Assembly: GCA_003255065.1 (NCBI GenBank)
Contig: QAOA01000060.1
Location: 420,741-484,740 of the forward strand
Length of the DNA stretch: 64,000 bases
From: Cercis canadensis
Lineage: Eukaryota > Streptophyta > Magnoliopsida > Fabales > Fabaceae
Reading direction: 5' to 3'
The notes beneath the pieces were generated by a model. It did not search any database. It saw nothing but the letters and a program-made list of their open reading frames with translations, and was not told where the DNA came from. A program made the translations under genes and the position numbers. Positions 50,923-61,369 of the stretch are shown piece by piece. Within the stretch, counting starts at the first letter, position 1. Every line of letters starts with the position of its first letter.

Positions 50923-51358
50923 GGGTTTGTTTGGGAGTTTGAAGTGAGGGGAAAGAAAATGAGAGGAGAGAAAAGAGAGGGAAAAGAAAGGAAGGGAAAT
51001 GGAGGGGTTTTTCTCTCCTTTGTTTAAATGATTAAAATGAGTAAAATGAGAGGAAAAATCTTGTTGTAAAATATTTTTATTAATTTATTATTTATTATTA
51101 AAATAGACATATTTAATAAAATTAATAGACATATTTAAAAAAAAAAAATAAAGGAGTATAATAGTTATTTTAACATATTTCTTCTCTAAATCTCCAAATT
51201 TGGAGGAACACAAGAATATATCAAAACAATAGTGTGAGGGTTGCATCTTATCCACTAGTCTCCTCTTATTTTTTAAAATAAATCTTTCAAATAAAGGAAA
51301 AAAGAGTTTTATTCTTCTCTTTTCATTTTCTTTCTCCTCCAAAATAACTCCCAAACCC
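50923..51358. mobile_element. Probable MITE (about 436 bp) between a PMEI gene and the Copia element
   Basis: Ends are inverted: GGGTTTGTTTGGGAGTTTG at the left and AACTCCCAAACCC at the right, followed on both sides internally by purine-rich/pyrimidine-rich mirrored sequence (GAGGAGAGAAAAGAG and CTTCTCTTTTCATTTTC). Flanks share only TAT, so the target-site duplication is uncertain. No coding frame. Confidence 0.5.
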
Positions 51359-51405
51359 TATAGCTTCTGCCACTAGTAATGTTTGACTACTTATTGAAAT
51401 GAAAT

Positions 51406-51635
51406 TATTACGCAGTAACTAACTTAAATTAGTTAGTACTTAACTTCAGTTAGTAAACTTACCAGCCTTGGTTAACTAAACTCAGTTAGTTAGAATGAGT
51501 TAGTTAGAGTGACGGTTATTATATTCTCTGTATATAAACACATGGTTTACATCAGTAAGATAATGAGAAAGTTTATTCTTTTCAGTTCACTCTTCTGCTA
51601 TACTTGCATTTACGTTTCTACTCTTAATTTCAATA
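51406..51635 (+). repeat. 5' LTR of the young Copia element
   Basis: 230 bp, begins TATTACGCAG and ends TTTCAATA directly before the primer-binding site. Rich in AGTTAGT/AACTTA-type words near its start. Confidence 0.95.
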
Positions 51636-51696
51636 TGGTATCAGAGCATTCTGCTCTTCCGTTCTAGCGTTCAGTTTTTTTTCTTCTTGAGCTTTA

Positions 51697-54441
51697 ATGG
51701 CGAATTCCGCCATTGATGATAATTCAAGTCCTTTCTTTCTTCATCCTTTGGATTCTCCGGGGATCAATCTGGTGTCACAAGTACTCACCGGAGAGAACTA
51801 TAACTCATGGCGTCGAGCCATGCGCATGGCATTGATGGCCAAGAATAAGCTTGCCTTTGTCGATGGGTCAATTCAGGTCCCTGATGCAAGCGATCCTCCA
51901 TTGTTCTTAGCTTGGCAGCGGAACAATAACATCGTTGCTTCATGGCTGCTCAATTCGGTGTCAAAAGAAATAACTGCTAGCGTTATATACTCTGCAACTG
52001 CTGCTGATATTTGGAAAGATCTCCAAGAACGATACCAACAGCAGAATGGTCCACGGATTTTTCAACTCAAAAAGGAATTAGTGAATCTTTCACAAGGTTC
52101 AATGACGGTGGGGCAGTATTTCACCAAGCTGAAAGGTATTTGGGAAGAGCTTGGTGAGTATCGCCCAGTTTGCAATTGTAATTGTGGAGGAGCAAGATCA
52201 ATTGTTGATCACCTACTCCAAGAGTATGTGCTATGTTTCTTGATGGGGCTTAATGACTCTTACTCTCATGTAAGGGGTCAAATACTACTGATGGATCCTC
52301 TGCCTCCAATTAATCGTGTTTTCTCTTTAGTCACTCAAGAAGAAAAACAAAGAGAATTGGGCTCATCTGCTACTCAGAATGTTGCAGAAATGGCATATGC
52401 TTTGTCTCAGGCAGGTCATAAGTCCAATCATGAGGGGAGACCTAGGTATGTCAAGAAAGATAGACCGATGTGTGCTCATTGTGGCCTACTTGGACACACT
52501 AGAGATAAATGCTATAAGCTACACGGTTACCCTCCTGGCTACAAGAAAAACAAGAATGCACATACTGACAATGTCAACCAAGTTGGAGATTCCACCTTTC
52601 TTGATGCAGAACAGTCCCAAGAGAAATTTCAAATGACTGCGCAGCAGTACCATCAGCTGATGCAATTGCTTCAAACTCAAACAAATCACCTTCCAGTGGA
52701 CAATGCAAATCCCAATGTGAATGGTATGATTTTCTCTGCTAGTAGTCTTCATTTTCAGAATAATCCAAATTCTTGGATCATAGATTCAGGAGCTACTTCT
52801 CACATTGCATGTTCCCTCAAATCGTTTGCTTCTTATACACACCTAAACAATCATTATGTCATCTTGCCAAATAAAACGAAAGTGTCAGTTTCTGCTCGTG
52901 GCACAGTTATCTTGGCTCCTAACTTCATCTTGACTGATGTATTGTTCATACCTGAATTTCATGTGAATCTTATCTCAGTTGGTGCATTGCTACATCATTC
53001 TCCTTATCTAATAACCTTTCACACTAATTCTTTCATCATCCAGGACATCAACCAGTCGAGGATGATTGGCAAGGGTGAGCTGTGTAAAGGTCTATACCTA
53101 TTTCACTCAAAAGGAAATGATGCACAAACAGCATCTGACACTTCAAGATTCACTTCACACACATCTTTTGTAACCAATTCTAATTCTGTCATGCATTCAT
53201 CAAATGTAAATTCAGTTTCAGATTTCTCCAGTCATGCCCATTTATGGCATGCTAGGCTAGGCCACTTGTCAGACAAAGTCTTGAAAATTCTCAGTAATAA
53301 AATTCCTTTTTCTTACTCAGCAAATTATAGTTCTCACACTTGCTCTATCTGTCCTTTATCCAAGTTTCGTAGACTGTCTTTTACTTCACATAATAATCTG
53401 TCCAAATCACCCTTTGATATTGTCCATTGTGATATATGGGGTCCTTTTCACCATGACACACACAATGGCAAGAGATATTTCCTCACATTGGTTGATGACT
53501 GCACACGTTTCACTTGGGTGTATTTGCTTAGAACTAAAGCAGAAGCAAGTGGGTTAATTGTGCATTACTTCAAATTTATCAAGACTCAGTTTGGCAGCAC
53601 CATTAAACAATTCAGATCAGATAATGCTAAAGAGTTGCAGCTCACTGACTTCCTGCAAACTCAAGGCACAGTCCACCAGTTCTCGTGCCCTTATAGGCCT
53701 GAACAAAATTCAGTAGTGGAGAGGAAACACCAGCACTTACTTAATGTGGCTCGAGCATTGTTTTTCCAGTCCAAGGTACCACTCCAATTCTGGGGAGAAT
53801 GCTTACATACAGCAGTATTTCTGATCAATCGAACTCCCTCTCCATTCCTGCAGAACCAATCTCCATATGAGCTCTTATATCACAAGGAGCCACCATACAC
53901 AGCCTTCAAAATTTTTGGATGCATGTGTTTCGCATCAACCCCACTTCCAGAAAGACACAAATTCACCCCTCATGCCATACCTGCTGTCTTCATGGGGTAT
54001 CCTCTTGGCTATAAGGGATACAAACTGTATAACCTTCAAACCAACAAATTCTTCATCTCTAGGGATGTTCTCTTCCATGAACATTTATTTCCTTTTCACA
54101 CCTTAAATACCACAGCCCCCATAGATATGTTCTCTGACACAGTTCTTCCTCAAGTTCATCAATCCCTTGCATCTGAACCAGTTTTGGACCCAACACATAC
54201 ACCTCCTGCTTCCCTAGTTACAGACACAGCCCCTAGAGACCCCACAGCCATCGTTAATCCTCCTACTGATCCACCTCTAAGAAGAACTGCAAGAACCATC
54301 AGACCCCCCCACCTATCTTCAAAACTATATTTGTACCCTCACAGATTCCCAAGCTCCCTATCCCATTCAAAACACTGTCTCTTATCATCGCCTATCCTCC
54401 AATTACAAAGACTTCATTATGCAAGTTTCTTCTGTTTATGA
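51697..54441 (+). CDS. Copia gag-protease-integrase part of the polyprotein
   Basis: 914-codon frame from the ATG at 51697. Domain order: gag (about 1-240), CCHC zinc knuckle CAHCGLLGHTRDKC (CX2CX4HX4C), aspartic protease active site WIIDSGATSH, pre-integrase HARLGHLSDK with its CX2C pair, integrase core with HCDIWGPF, FRSDNAKEL and NSVVERKH (D, D, E), and the start of the linker. After a run of seven C at 54304-54310 the reading frame is lost and the frame ends in about 45 unrelated codons. The remainder of the polyprotein is in the next frame. In a working element these are one polyprotein cut by its own protease. Confidence 0.93.
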   Translation: MANSAIDDNSSPFFLHPLDSPGINLVSQVLTGENYNSWRRAMRMALMAKNKLAFVDGSIQVPDASDPPLFLAWQRNNNIVASWLLNSVSKEITASVIYSATAADIWKDLQERYQQQNGPRIFQLKKELVNLSQGSMTVGQYFTKLKGIWEELGEYRPVCNCNCGGARSIVDHLLQEYVLCFLMGLNDSYSHVRGQILLMDPLPPINRVFSLVTQEEKQRELGSSATQNVAEMAYALSQAGHKSNHEGRPRYVKKDRPMCAHCGLLGHTRDKCYKLHGYPPGYKKNKNAHTDNVNQVGDSTFLDAEQSQEKFQMTAQQYHQLMQLLQTQTNHLPVDNANPNVNGMIFSASSLHFQNNPNSWIIDSGATSHIACSLKSFASYTHLNNHYVILPNKTKVSVSARGTVILAPNFILTDVLFIPEFHVNLISVGALLHHSPYLITFHTNSFIIQDINQSRMIGKGELCKGLYLFHSKGNDAQTASDTSRFTSHTSFVTNSNSVMHSSNVNSVSDFSSHAHLWHARLGHLSDKVLKILSNKIPFSYSANYSSHTCSICPLSKFRRLSFTSHNNLSKSPFDIVHCDIWGPFHHDTHNGKRYFLTLVDDCTRFTWVYLLRTKAEASGLIVHYFKFIKTQFGSTIKQFRSDNAKELQLTDFLQTQGTVHQFSCPYRPEQNSVVERKHQHLLNVARALFFQSKVPLQFWGECLHTAVFLINRTPSPFLQNQSPYELLYHKEPPYTAFKIFGCMCFASTPLPERHKFTPHAIPAVFMGYPLGYKGYKLYNLQTNKFFISRDVLFHEHLFPFHTLNTTAPIDMFSDTVLPQVHQSLASEPVLDPTHTPPASLVTDTAPRDPTAIVNPPTDPPLRRTARTIRPPHLSSKLYLYPHRFPSSLSHSKHCLLSSPILQLQRLHYASFFCL

Positions 54442-55972
54442 ACCTCAATATTACCACCAAGCAGTCAAATTTCCTGAGTGGAGACAGGCAATGGCTGAGG
54501 AAATTCATGCTCTCGAGGCCAACAACACCTGGCATATTGTCCCACTTCCCCAAGGTAAACAACCAATAGGCTGCAGGTGGCTCTACAAAGTCAAGTATAA
54601 AGTAGATGGCAGCTTGGATAGATATAAAGCCCGCCTAGTGGCAAAAGGCTACACCCAACAAGCTGGCATTGACTTTCTTGATACTTTCTCTCCAGTGGCT
54701 AAAATCACCACAGTCAGACTTCTTCTTTCTCTTGCTACAATCAAAAACTGGTCCCTCTGTCAGTTAGACATCAACAATGCTTTTCTGAATGGGGATTTAT
54801 TTGAGGAAGTCTACATGCACTTACCTCTCGGTTACAAGGTTCAGGGGGAGAATATGGTTTGCAAGTTACAAAAGTCTCTATATGGGTTGAGACAAGCCTC
54901 TAGACAATGGTTTTTCAAGTTTTCCAGCTCCTTACTACAGCATGGTTTTCGTCAGTCTCACAGTGATTGTTCATTATTTACTTCTGGTCATGGGAATTCT
55001 TTGGTCATCTTACTAGTCTATGTTGATGACATTATTCTTGCAGGCCCAGATCCTAAAGCCATTCATCGCACCCAACTGTTGCTGCAACAGATGTTCAAAT
55101 TGAAAGTCATTGGTGATCTTCACTATTTTCTTGGACTTGAAATTGCCAGATCAACAAAAGGTATCCATCTCTCTCAACGAAAATATGCCCTTCAATTGCT
55201 TGAGGATACTGGCCTCTCTGGCTCAAAACCTTCCACAGTTCCTATGGATCCAGGCATCTCACTCACTACCCATGAAGGGAAACTGCTGCCTGATGCATCC
55301 ATGTATCGTAGGCTCATTGGTAGGCTTATGTACCTGACTATATCAAGGCCTGATATTACCTATGCTGTCAATAAACTCAGTCAGTTCATGTCAGCTCCTC
55401 GCACACCTCACTTGCAGGCTGCATATCATCTTATTCAGTACCTTAAAAAGGCACCAGGACAAGGCTTATTTTTCTCATCTCAGTCTTCTCCTGCAGTCAC
55501 TGCCTTTGCTGATGCTGACTGGGGAAGTTGCCTGGTCACACGACGTTCTACCACTGGCTACTGTATTTTTCTAGGCAACTCCCTCATCTCTTGGAAATCT
55601 AAGAGACAACCTACAGTGTCCAAATCCTCTGCAAAAGCAGAATATAGATCCTTAGCATCTGTCGTCTCTGAGCTCCTTTGGCTGAAGCAATTGTGCAAGT
55701 TTTTTGAACTCTCACTCTCCTCTGTGATGGTTTTTTGTGACAACCAATCTGCAATCCATTTAGCCTCTAATCCTACCTCTCATAAACGGTCTAAGCATAT
55801 CGACATAGACTGTCATTTCATCCGCGAGCATGTCCTTTCGGGCTTCATCAAGCTAGTCCATGTCTCCTCACAACATCAACTAGCTGATATCTTAACAAAA
55901 CCACTTCCTGCTACCCAGTTCAACACTCTCATTTCCAAGTTGGGTATCCTAGATATTTACTTCCCACCTTGA
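54311..55972 (+). CDS. Copia reverse transcriptase and RNase H part of the polyprotein
   Basis: Open frame from just after the C run to the stop at 55970-55972; the first ATG in it is 54419. RT motifs: WRQAMAEEIHALEANNTW, CRWLYKVKYK, LDINNAFLNG and the catalytic YVDDIILAG. RNase H motifs: ADADWGSC, SKSSAKAEYRSLA, FCDNQSAIHLASNPT, LADILTKPLP. No internal stop, so this half is intact; it is only out of frame with the gag-integrase part. The stop overlaps the polypurine tract. Confidence 0.93.
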   Translation, partial: TYLQNYICTLTDSQAPYPIQNTVSYHRLSSNYKDFIMQVSSVYEPQYYHQAVKFPEWRQAMAEEIHALEANNTWHIVPLPQGKQPIGCRWLYKVKYKVDGSLDRYKARLVAKGYTQQAGIDFLDTFSPVAKITTVRLLLSLATIKNWSLCQLDINNAFLNGDLFEEVYMHLPLGYKVQGENMVCKLQKSLYGLRQASRQWFFKFSSSLLQHGFRQSHSDCSLFTSGHGNSLVILLVYVDDIILAGPDPKAIHRTQLLLQQMFKLKVIGDLHYFLGLEIARSTKGIHLSQRKYALQLLEDTGLSGSKPSTVPMDPGISLTTHEGKLLPDASMYRRLIGRLMYLTISRPDITYAVNKLSQFMSAPRTPHLQAAYHLIQYLKKAPGQGLFFSSQSSPAVTAFADADWGSCLVTRRSTTGYCIFLGNSLISWKSKRQPTVSKSSAKAEYRSLASVVSELLWLKQLCKFFELSLSSVMVFCDNQSAIHLASNPTSHKRSKHIDIDCHFIREHVLSGFIKLVHVSSQHQLADILTKPLPATQFNTLISKLGILDIYFPP

Positions 55973-55979
55973 GGGGGAG

Positions 55980-56209
55980 TATTACGCAGTAACTAACTTA
56001 AATTAGTTAGTACTTAACTTCAGTTAGTAAACTTACCAACCTTGGTTAACTAAACTCAGTTAGTTAGAATGAGTTAGTTAGAGTGACGGTTATTATATTC
56101 TCTGTATATAAACACATGGTTTACATCAGTAAGATAATGAGAAAGTTTATTCTTTTCAGTTCACTCTTCTGCTATACTTGCATTTACGTTTCTACTCTTA
56201 AGTTCAATA
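55980..56209 (+). repeat. 3' LTR of the young Copia element
   Basis: 230 bp. Differs from the 5' LTR by G/A in CCA(G/A)CC and by T/G in CTTAA(T/G)TTC only. Confidence 0.95.
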
Positions 56210-56214
56210 GAAAT

Positions 56215-56890
56215 GGGTAATATATTATTGATATTTTTTTTGGTGAGATAGTGTACTTATATGTATTTATATCATTATTGGTAGAGCATACACTAAGTGG
56301 AGTAAATTTATTTATTTTTCATTATTGTCACAAAGAAGCGTAATGTGCGACATAGTAATATACACATGTTCCGTTAGAGCAAGAACACAATAAGTAAATA
56401 TTGGTAAAAAAGTGTCATTTTTTATTAAACCATGGTATATTTTTTTTTGGGTATAGCTATTTAAAAAAAGAGAAAATACGTAACGCTAAAAAGTGAGGCA
56501 AGTCAAAGAAACATGTCAAGAGATTTTTTTAATAAAAAAAAAGATAAATCAAAATTAGTAGGTTTACGAGTTTGAACCTGAGACCTAAAGAACTTCCCGC
56601 TTAAGTTATGGATAAATACAGGACTAGCTAAAGTATATATATGTATATAGAGTGTAGGAATTCCTGTCTTATTAATTTGCGATTCTTAGAGTATGTTTAG
56701 ATTAGTTGCAAAAAACAGAACATGTCGTTTCAAGGCTAAGGCTAAAAGTCACCCAATACGTTTTTTTAGAGCTAATCTAATAAACTTGACTAAGCAAAGA
56801 AAGAAAAACAAATTAAACTATTTTTGTAAATATCAGATCTATGCAACTAATCTTCAATAATTTACATTTTTACTCATCTGTTTTCCTGGA
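56215..56890. other. AT-rich spacer in the PMEI cluster
   Basis: No supported gene or RNA. The direct left neighbour is the Copia target-site duplication. Confidence 0.6.
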
Positions 56891-56896
56891 TTGGTC

Positions 56897-56904
56897 TATA
56901 AAAT
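56897..56904 (+). promoter_or_regulatory. TATA box of the truncated PMEI copy
   Basis: TATAAAAT preceded by ATTGGT (inverted CCAAT), about 55 bp upstream of the ATG at 56960. The same ATTGGT/TATAAAAT pair occurs upstream of the minus-strand PMEI gene (60129-60136). Confidence 0.55.
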
Positions 56905-56959
56905 GGAATGTTTGAATTAAGCTTGTAACTCCAAAGCAAATAAAAATTAGAAGAATACG

Positions 56960-57055
56960 ATGGCTGTTTCCTTTGGTAGACCTTCCTATATCTCTTTTGC
57001 TTTTGCTGTGCTGGTTTTTCTTTCTTTTGCTGTCTCCTCCTCAAATATTACATGA
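56960..57055 (+). pseudogene. Truncated PMEI copy: signal peptide only
   Basis: An ATG opens a 31-codon frame with a complete PMEI-type signal peptide (FGRPSYISFAFAVLVFLSFA), then SSSNIT and TGA. The following sequence is not PMEI, so the mature domain has been lost by deletion or rearrangement. Promoter and leader are still recognisable. Confidence 0.75.
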
Positions 57056-57735
57056 GCTGCTAGAAAGCAAGTAATGGAGGGTTTGAGGCATGCTAATTAA
57101 AGACATTTAAATATTTTTTGTTGGGCTAACAACGTAAGCTTATACAGTCTAATATATCTTAGTTATATTTTGGTTCTTGATTAGTCTTATATATATAGAC
57201 TCAAACTTTTTTATATTTATCTAATGTAGGATTTCGCTCCCTTATCTATTTTTACAAACTTTTTAAAATGAGCTTAGCTCGTTACAATCCTAACAGTTTC
57301 AACCTAATCAAACCACTCACCCAAAAAGCCGCATTATTATAGAACGCTTTGGAATTGCTTGCCCAGAATAAAGCATTTGTGTCTACTTGAGATTACTCAG
57401 GTATAAGCGGTAGATTCGTTACACTCAACCCACAACCCACGATCGATGATCTCACCTGCACTCACGTATACCCACAAATCTCAAACAAAAATAAGGAATT
57501 GTGGGTTCTCACGGATATACAAAGTATTGTGTTTTACCCAAATAAATAAATAGCTTGTGTCTTTGGTAAATGTTCGACTAATTATTCAGAACAATATGTA
57601 TATGGGTCTTATGATTGTATTGAAATATTAAATTAAATAATTATTTAAAATAACTACATCCTATTTTCTCTCATCCCCTTTCTTTTTGCCTCTTCCTCTA
57701 TGGCTCTTTCCACTTATGATTACATATTCCATTCC

Positions 57736-57771
<36 letters not shown>

Positions 57772-59511
57772 AAAANGTGTATATATGGCTAATTAGTAAA
57801 AATTAAATTGTAAGTCATTAAGCAGGATTTAGTGGTGAGAGATTTAGTAGCTTGTAAGACGTCAAGGGTTTAAACTTCTGTGTAATCATATAAAAAAAAA
57901 TTCAAAAAAAAGTTAAATTTCATATAAAAAAAAAACTCCCACAGAATGAATGCAGTATATCAAGAAAGAAGCGTGAAGGTAGAGGAATGGGAAAGAATTA
58001 TGACATAACAAAGTATGTTATAATGTAATCTGTTTGATAAAATTTGAAAAATGCCTTTAATTCAATATGTTAATAATTTGGAGAAAAAACACAAAGAAAA
58101 AAATAATTGGGAGAAAAATATGTAGCACTTTGTATAGATATTTAAGCAGTGATAATTTTTCAAATAGCTAGCCATGGTTATAGGTAAAATATATACTTGT
58201 GGAGCCGCCTATAGAAAGGTTTTAGCGATTGATTAAGTAAAAGAAAACCTTCTATTAATTTATCATTAATATTAAATTTTTTGTGTATCGATATTTTTCT
58301 TAATTATTTTATCTTAAATTATTAAATGTAATTTAGTGATAAAATTTTTAAATAGTTTATTGTAAAAGGTTTGGATTCACACTTCCCTTGATCATATAAG
58401 TCCAAAAAATATTCTGATGTTGTCTACAACAACCTAATAATTAATTAATTTAGCATGGTTTTTATTGACTAAGTCCATGATATTCTTTTCTAAAGTTAAT
58501 ATATTAGTTGCAATATTTTGAAAAGAAAAAGAAAAGGAATTATAATCAGCAAAGTACGCAATCAGACAATCACCAAAAAAAATTCCAACTCATGATCTCC
58601 GCTCAATAAAATAATATAAATTGTTATTTTCATAGCCACTATAACTAATGCCATAGTGTATTTATTGAAATAATATTATATAGACAAAATAATTTTTAAC
58701 CTAATAAATAGTGGTATCATTTAATTATTTAAAGGGCCAGATTTTTCTCATTATGACCAAAATTTTCAAGGTGATGATCTCTTTCTCGCTACAGCCATAA
58801 TGCTGCACAACAGCCTAACAATTTGGAGTTTATTGCTTACTGCGGTGTCCTGGGCAATCACCATATGGCTGATGGAGGTGAAACTTTAGTGGAGAGCAGG
58901 CTGAGCAGTTGTAATGATCTTTGGGGTTGAAAAGAGCGGATGAATAGAGAGAAGATGAGAACTTATGCTATGTAGTAACGAATGGTTAATACTTAAATGA
59001 CATAAAAAAATTTTAAAAAAAAAATCATGAAAGATCTATTCCAAGGGATAGAAAAGAAATCAAGGATGTCAAATCAATTTGATAATAATTAAGAAATATA
59101 CATTTGTCATTTAAGGATGAGATTGGAGATAATTTTGAAAATAAATGGGGCTAAAATTAAGAAAGAAAATTATAATTAGTTAATTTTAACTTTTTTTCTA
59201 TATTGAATAAAGGTAATTTAATAAATATTAAATAAGTTGTGATATTAATAAAATAGGCTGTGGAAATAGCTAGCCCTAACCATAGTATTACTCTTTAAAA
59301 TTATGAAAACTCAGCCGGCATCCTCTTTTTCTTATCACCGTGGCCTAACATTACTACAACTAAAACAATTAAAAACTGCTATCAATGGACAGATTTAATG
59401 TATGCTAACAAATAGCAAGTAACCTTGATCTCAGTAGGTACTAAAACATTCTCTGATTAATAACCACTAATCATAGACACAAAATATTGATCAATCAAAC
59501 TAACCAATATT
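57056..59511. other. AT-rich spacer in the PMEI cluster
   Basis: No supported gene. Holds a 33-base C run (57737-57769) followed by A residues and an undetermined base at 57776, which probably reflects a sequencing or assembly break. Confidence 0.6.
57737..57769. repeat. Poly-C homopolymer (33 bases)
   Basis: Uninterrupted C run, then A residues and N. Such a run is rare in AT-rich plant DNA and its length may not be reliable. Confidence 0.9.
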
Positions 59512-60045
59512 CTATGCTAGAAAGTTAGATACAAACATAACGATGATACTCAAATCCTCCAAATTCTTGTTGTTGTTGGGAAGTGGAGATGGATCTGGTG
59601 GTGGGTTTGAGTCACAGACCTCAACATCTTTCTTGACAGCTGCTGCAGCAGTATTCATACCGTTGTAGTCTCCAGAGATCAAGGACTGCTTAGCCTGATT
59701 AAGGTCAAACAAGGCATCATTATAGTGCTCAGAACATGTTACATAATGTTGTCTTAACTGAGCCTCACTAGTTTTATTGATGAGCGAGTGGATTAGGGTT
59801 AGAGTATCAAAAGCGTTGGTGTGAGCCAATAGAATGATGCTCTGCCCTACGCTAGCAAGATCTACATCTGCTGCTCCACCTGTCATGGAGTTCAGAACAG
59901 CTCCACAGAAGGAAGGGTTTCTGTGTTTTGAGCAAATGTCATCTACTTCCACAGTTTTCATTGAAAAGGAGGAGAGAGCAAAAGAAAAAAGAAAGAACAG
60001 CAAAAGGGAAGAGACAAAAGAAGGTCTAACGAAGGAATTAGCCAT
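59512..60045 (-). CDS. Pectin methylesterase/invertase inhibitor-type protein (PMEI), minus strand
   Basis: Single exon, 177 residues from the ATG at 60045. The 10 in-frame codons upstream are basic and lie in the leader, so the later ATG, which starts the signal peptide as in the paralogues, is chosen. Signal peptide at about 1-28 (SSLLLFFLFSFALSS). PMEI cysteines C38 and C47 (DICSKHRNPSFC), C104 (YVTCSEHY) and C144. A Pro-rich link (SNPPPDPSPLPNNN) precedes the C-terminal hydrophobic tail (LSIIVMFVSNFLA). It is the only intact member of the cluster in opposite orientation, so an inversion has occurred. Close in sequence to the gene at 50382. Extracellular inhibitor by family knowledge. Confidence 0.92.
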   Translation of the reverse strand: MANSFVRPSFVSSLLLFFLFSFALSSFSMKTVEVDDICSKHRNPSFCGAVLNSMTGGAADVDLASVGQSIILLAHTNAFDTLTLIHSLINKTSEAQLRQHYVTCSEHYNDALFDLNQAKQSLISGDYNGMNTAAAAVKKDVEVCDSNPPPDPSPLPNNNKNLEDLSIIVMFVSNFLA

Positions 60046-60128
60046 AGTATTTCTTCTACTTCTCTTTGCTTGCACCTTTTTCTATTCTGACTGCTTCGGA
60101 AGTGTTTGGAATTACAAGCAAAGGTACC

Positions 60129-60136
60129 ATTTTATA
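60129..60136 (-). promoter_or_regulatory. TATA box of the minus-strand PMEI gene
   Basis: Reads TATAAAAT on the minus strand about 85 bp upstream of the ATG, with ATTGGT slightly further upstream. Confidence 0.6.
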
Positions 60137-60189
60137 CCAGACCAATTAGGAGAAGGATCTAGGTTGGCAGACACCAGACGTGGACTTTA

Positions 60190-61260
60190 GGGTTTTGAAT
60201 AATTTGTAAAATGCCTTTTATGTTTAGGATTTTGATCCTCTAAAAGTGTACGACACACTTTAAAGAAGTAAATCTTAAAAAAAAAAAAAACCATTAACAA
60301 AAAAAAAAAAATAACAGTTGAAAATTGAAAGAGGACAAACACCTAGATGATAGTAAATAGATTTTTGACAATCAACTCCTTAATTGTCTCATAAGTAGCT
60401 GTCAAGTGTAAATTACTATACCCTTTACTTTAGGATCAAAGATAAAAACGCTCTATCCTTATGCACCAAAAAGAAAAGGAAAAGCATGAATCTGGTTTTA
60501 TTAGGGAAGATTTTTTTTTTTTTTTAACTTTTTTCCCGATTGGAATTTTAATGAAGGATGATTGTACATGAGATTTACAAATAATAATAATAATCAATTG
60601 ATTCTGAAAAAAATCCTACTTTCCTAATAATTGAATTCCTTCCCCTTACGAATTTCATTAATTTATATTTTTCCTTGCTTTTTATTTCCTTAAGTATCTA
60701 GTAATATAAATTAACTCACCCGTTTAGTTTATTTTATATCAATATTAAAATTAATTTGAATCTAATAAAGATGTACATATTTTTATATACAAGTAGATGA
60801 CTCTTATTCAGCCATGATACACGTTTATGGAAAATAATCAAGGGAAATAAATAAGCCTATTGTCTAGCCTAAATGATAACTGTCTAGAATTAATCATAGT
60901 TAATGTAGAGATATGGACAAGGTAAATATCTTTCCATTTATGCCTAAAATCATGCCTTATGTTGATAATGTGGAATCTGATTTCTTGATAGTAGCAATGG
61001 AATCCTAATTCAATTTAATTTTTATTAATTTATGTAAATGATTTCTTTTTGTTTTTCCTAATGTACTACTATCCCTGGATTGGGGACTGCGCAGAACATT
61101 TTTTAAAAAAAAAAATTAAATTAAGTAAATAACCCCAAACAAATTAAGGATAATGTTAAGAGTTCGAACACTGCTGAAAGTATTAGTGGTCAAGGCACCG
61201 AAACACTAAAGTGTGAGAAGCCAAAAAAAAAAAAATAATAACAATAATATCTTAGCAATT
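60190..61260. other. Intergenic DNA between divergent PMEI genes
   Basis: Acts as promoter region for both the minus-strand gene (60045) and the plus-strand gene (61370). AT-rich; no other gene found. Confidence 0.55.
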
Positions 61261-61290
61261 AAAACCAGATTCTGCTTTTCCTAGTAGAGC

Positions 61291-61300
61291 TATATATAAA
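61291..61300 (+). promoter_or_regulatory. TATA box of the PMEI gene at 61370
   Basis: TATATATAAA about 75 bp before the ATG, in a block (TTCTGCTTTTCCTAGTAG ... CACTCTTGCTAATCTCC) that recurs without a gene near 63090. Confidence 0.65.
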
Positions 61301-61369
61301 ACGCGCACTCTTGCTAATCTCCCAACCGAATAGAGAGAAAGGCCAAGCGAAGAGAGCAAGAAAAACACA

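Larger units (their letters stand above)
51406..56209 (+). mobile_element. Young, nearly complete Copia LTR retrotransposon
   Basis: LTRs at 51406-51635 and 55980-56209 are both 230 bp and differ at two sites. The target-site duplication GAAAT is present on both sides (51401-51405 and 56210-56214). The primer-binding site TGGTATCAGAGC (51636-51647) directly follows the 5' LTR and the polypurine tract GAGGGGGAG (55971-55979) directly precedes the 3' LTR. The internal region encodes gag, protease, integrase, RT and RNase H in Copia order. The LTR ends are TATTACG ... TTCAATA instead of TG...CA. One frameshift splits the polyprotein. It is inserted inside the PMEI cluster. Confidence 0.96.
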
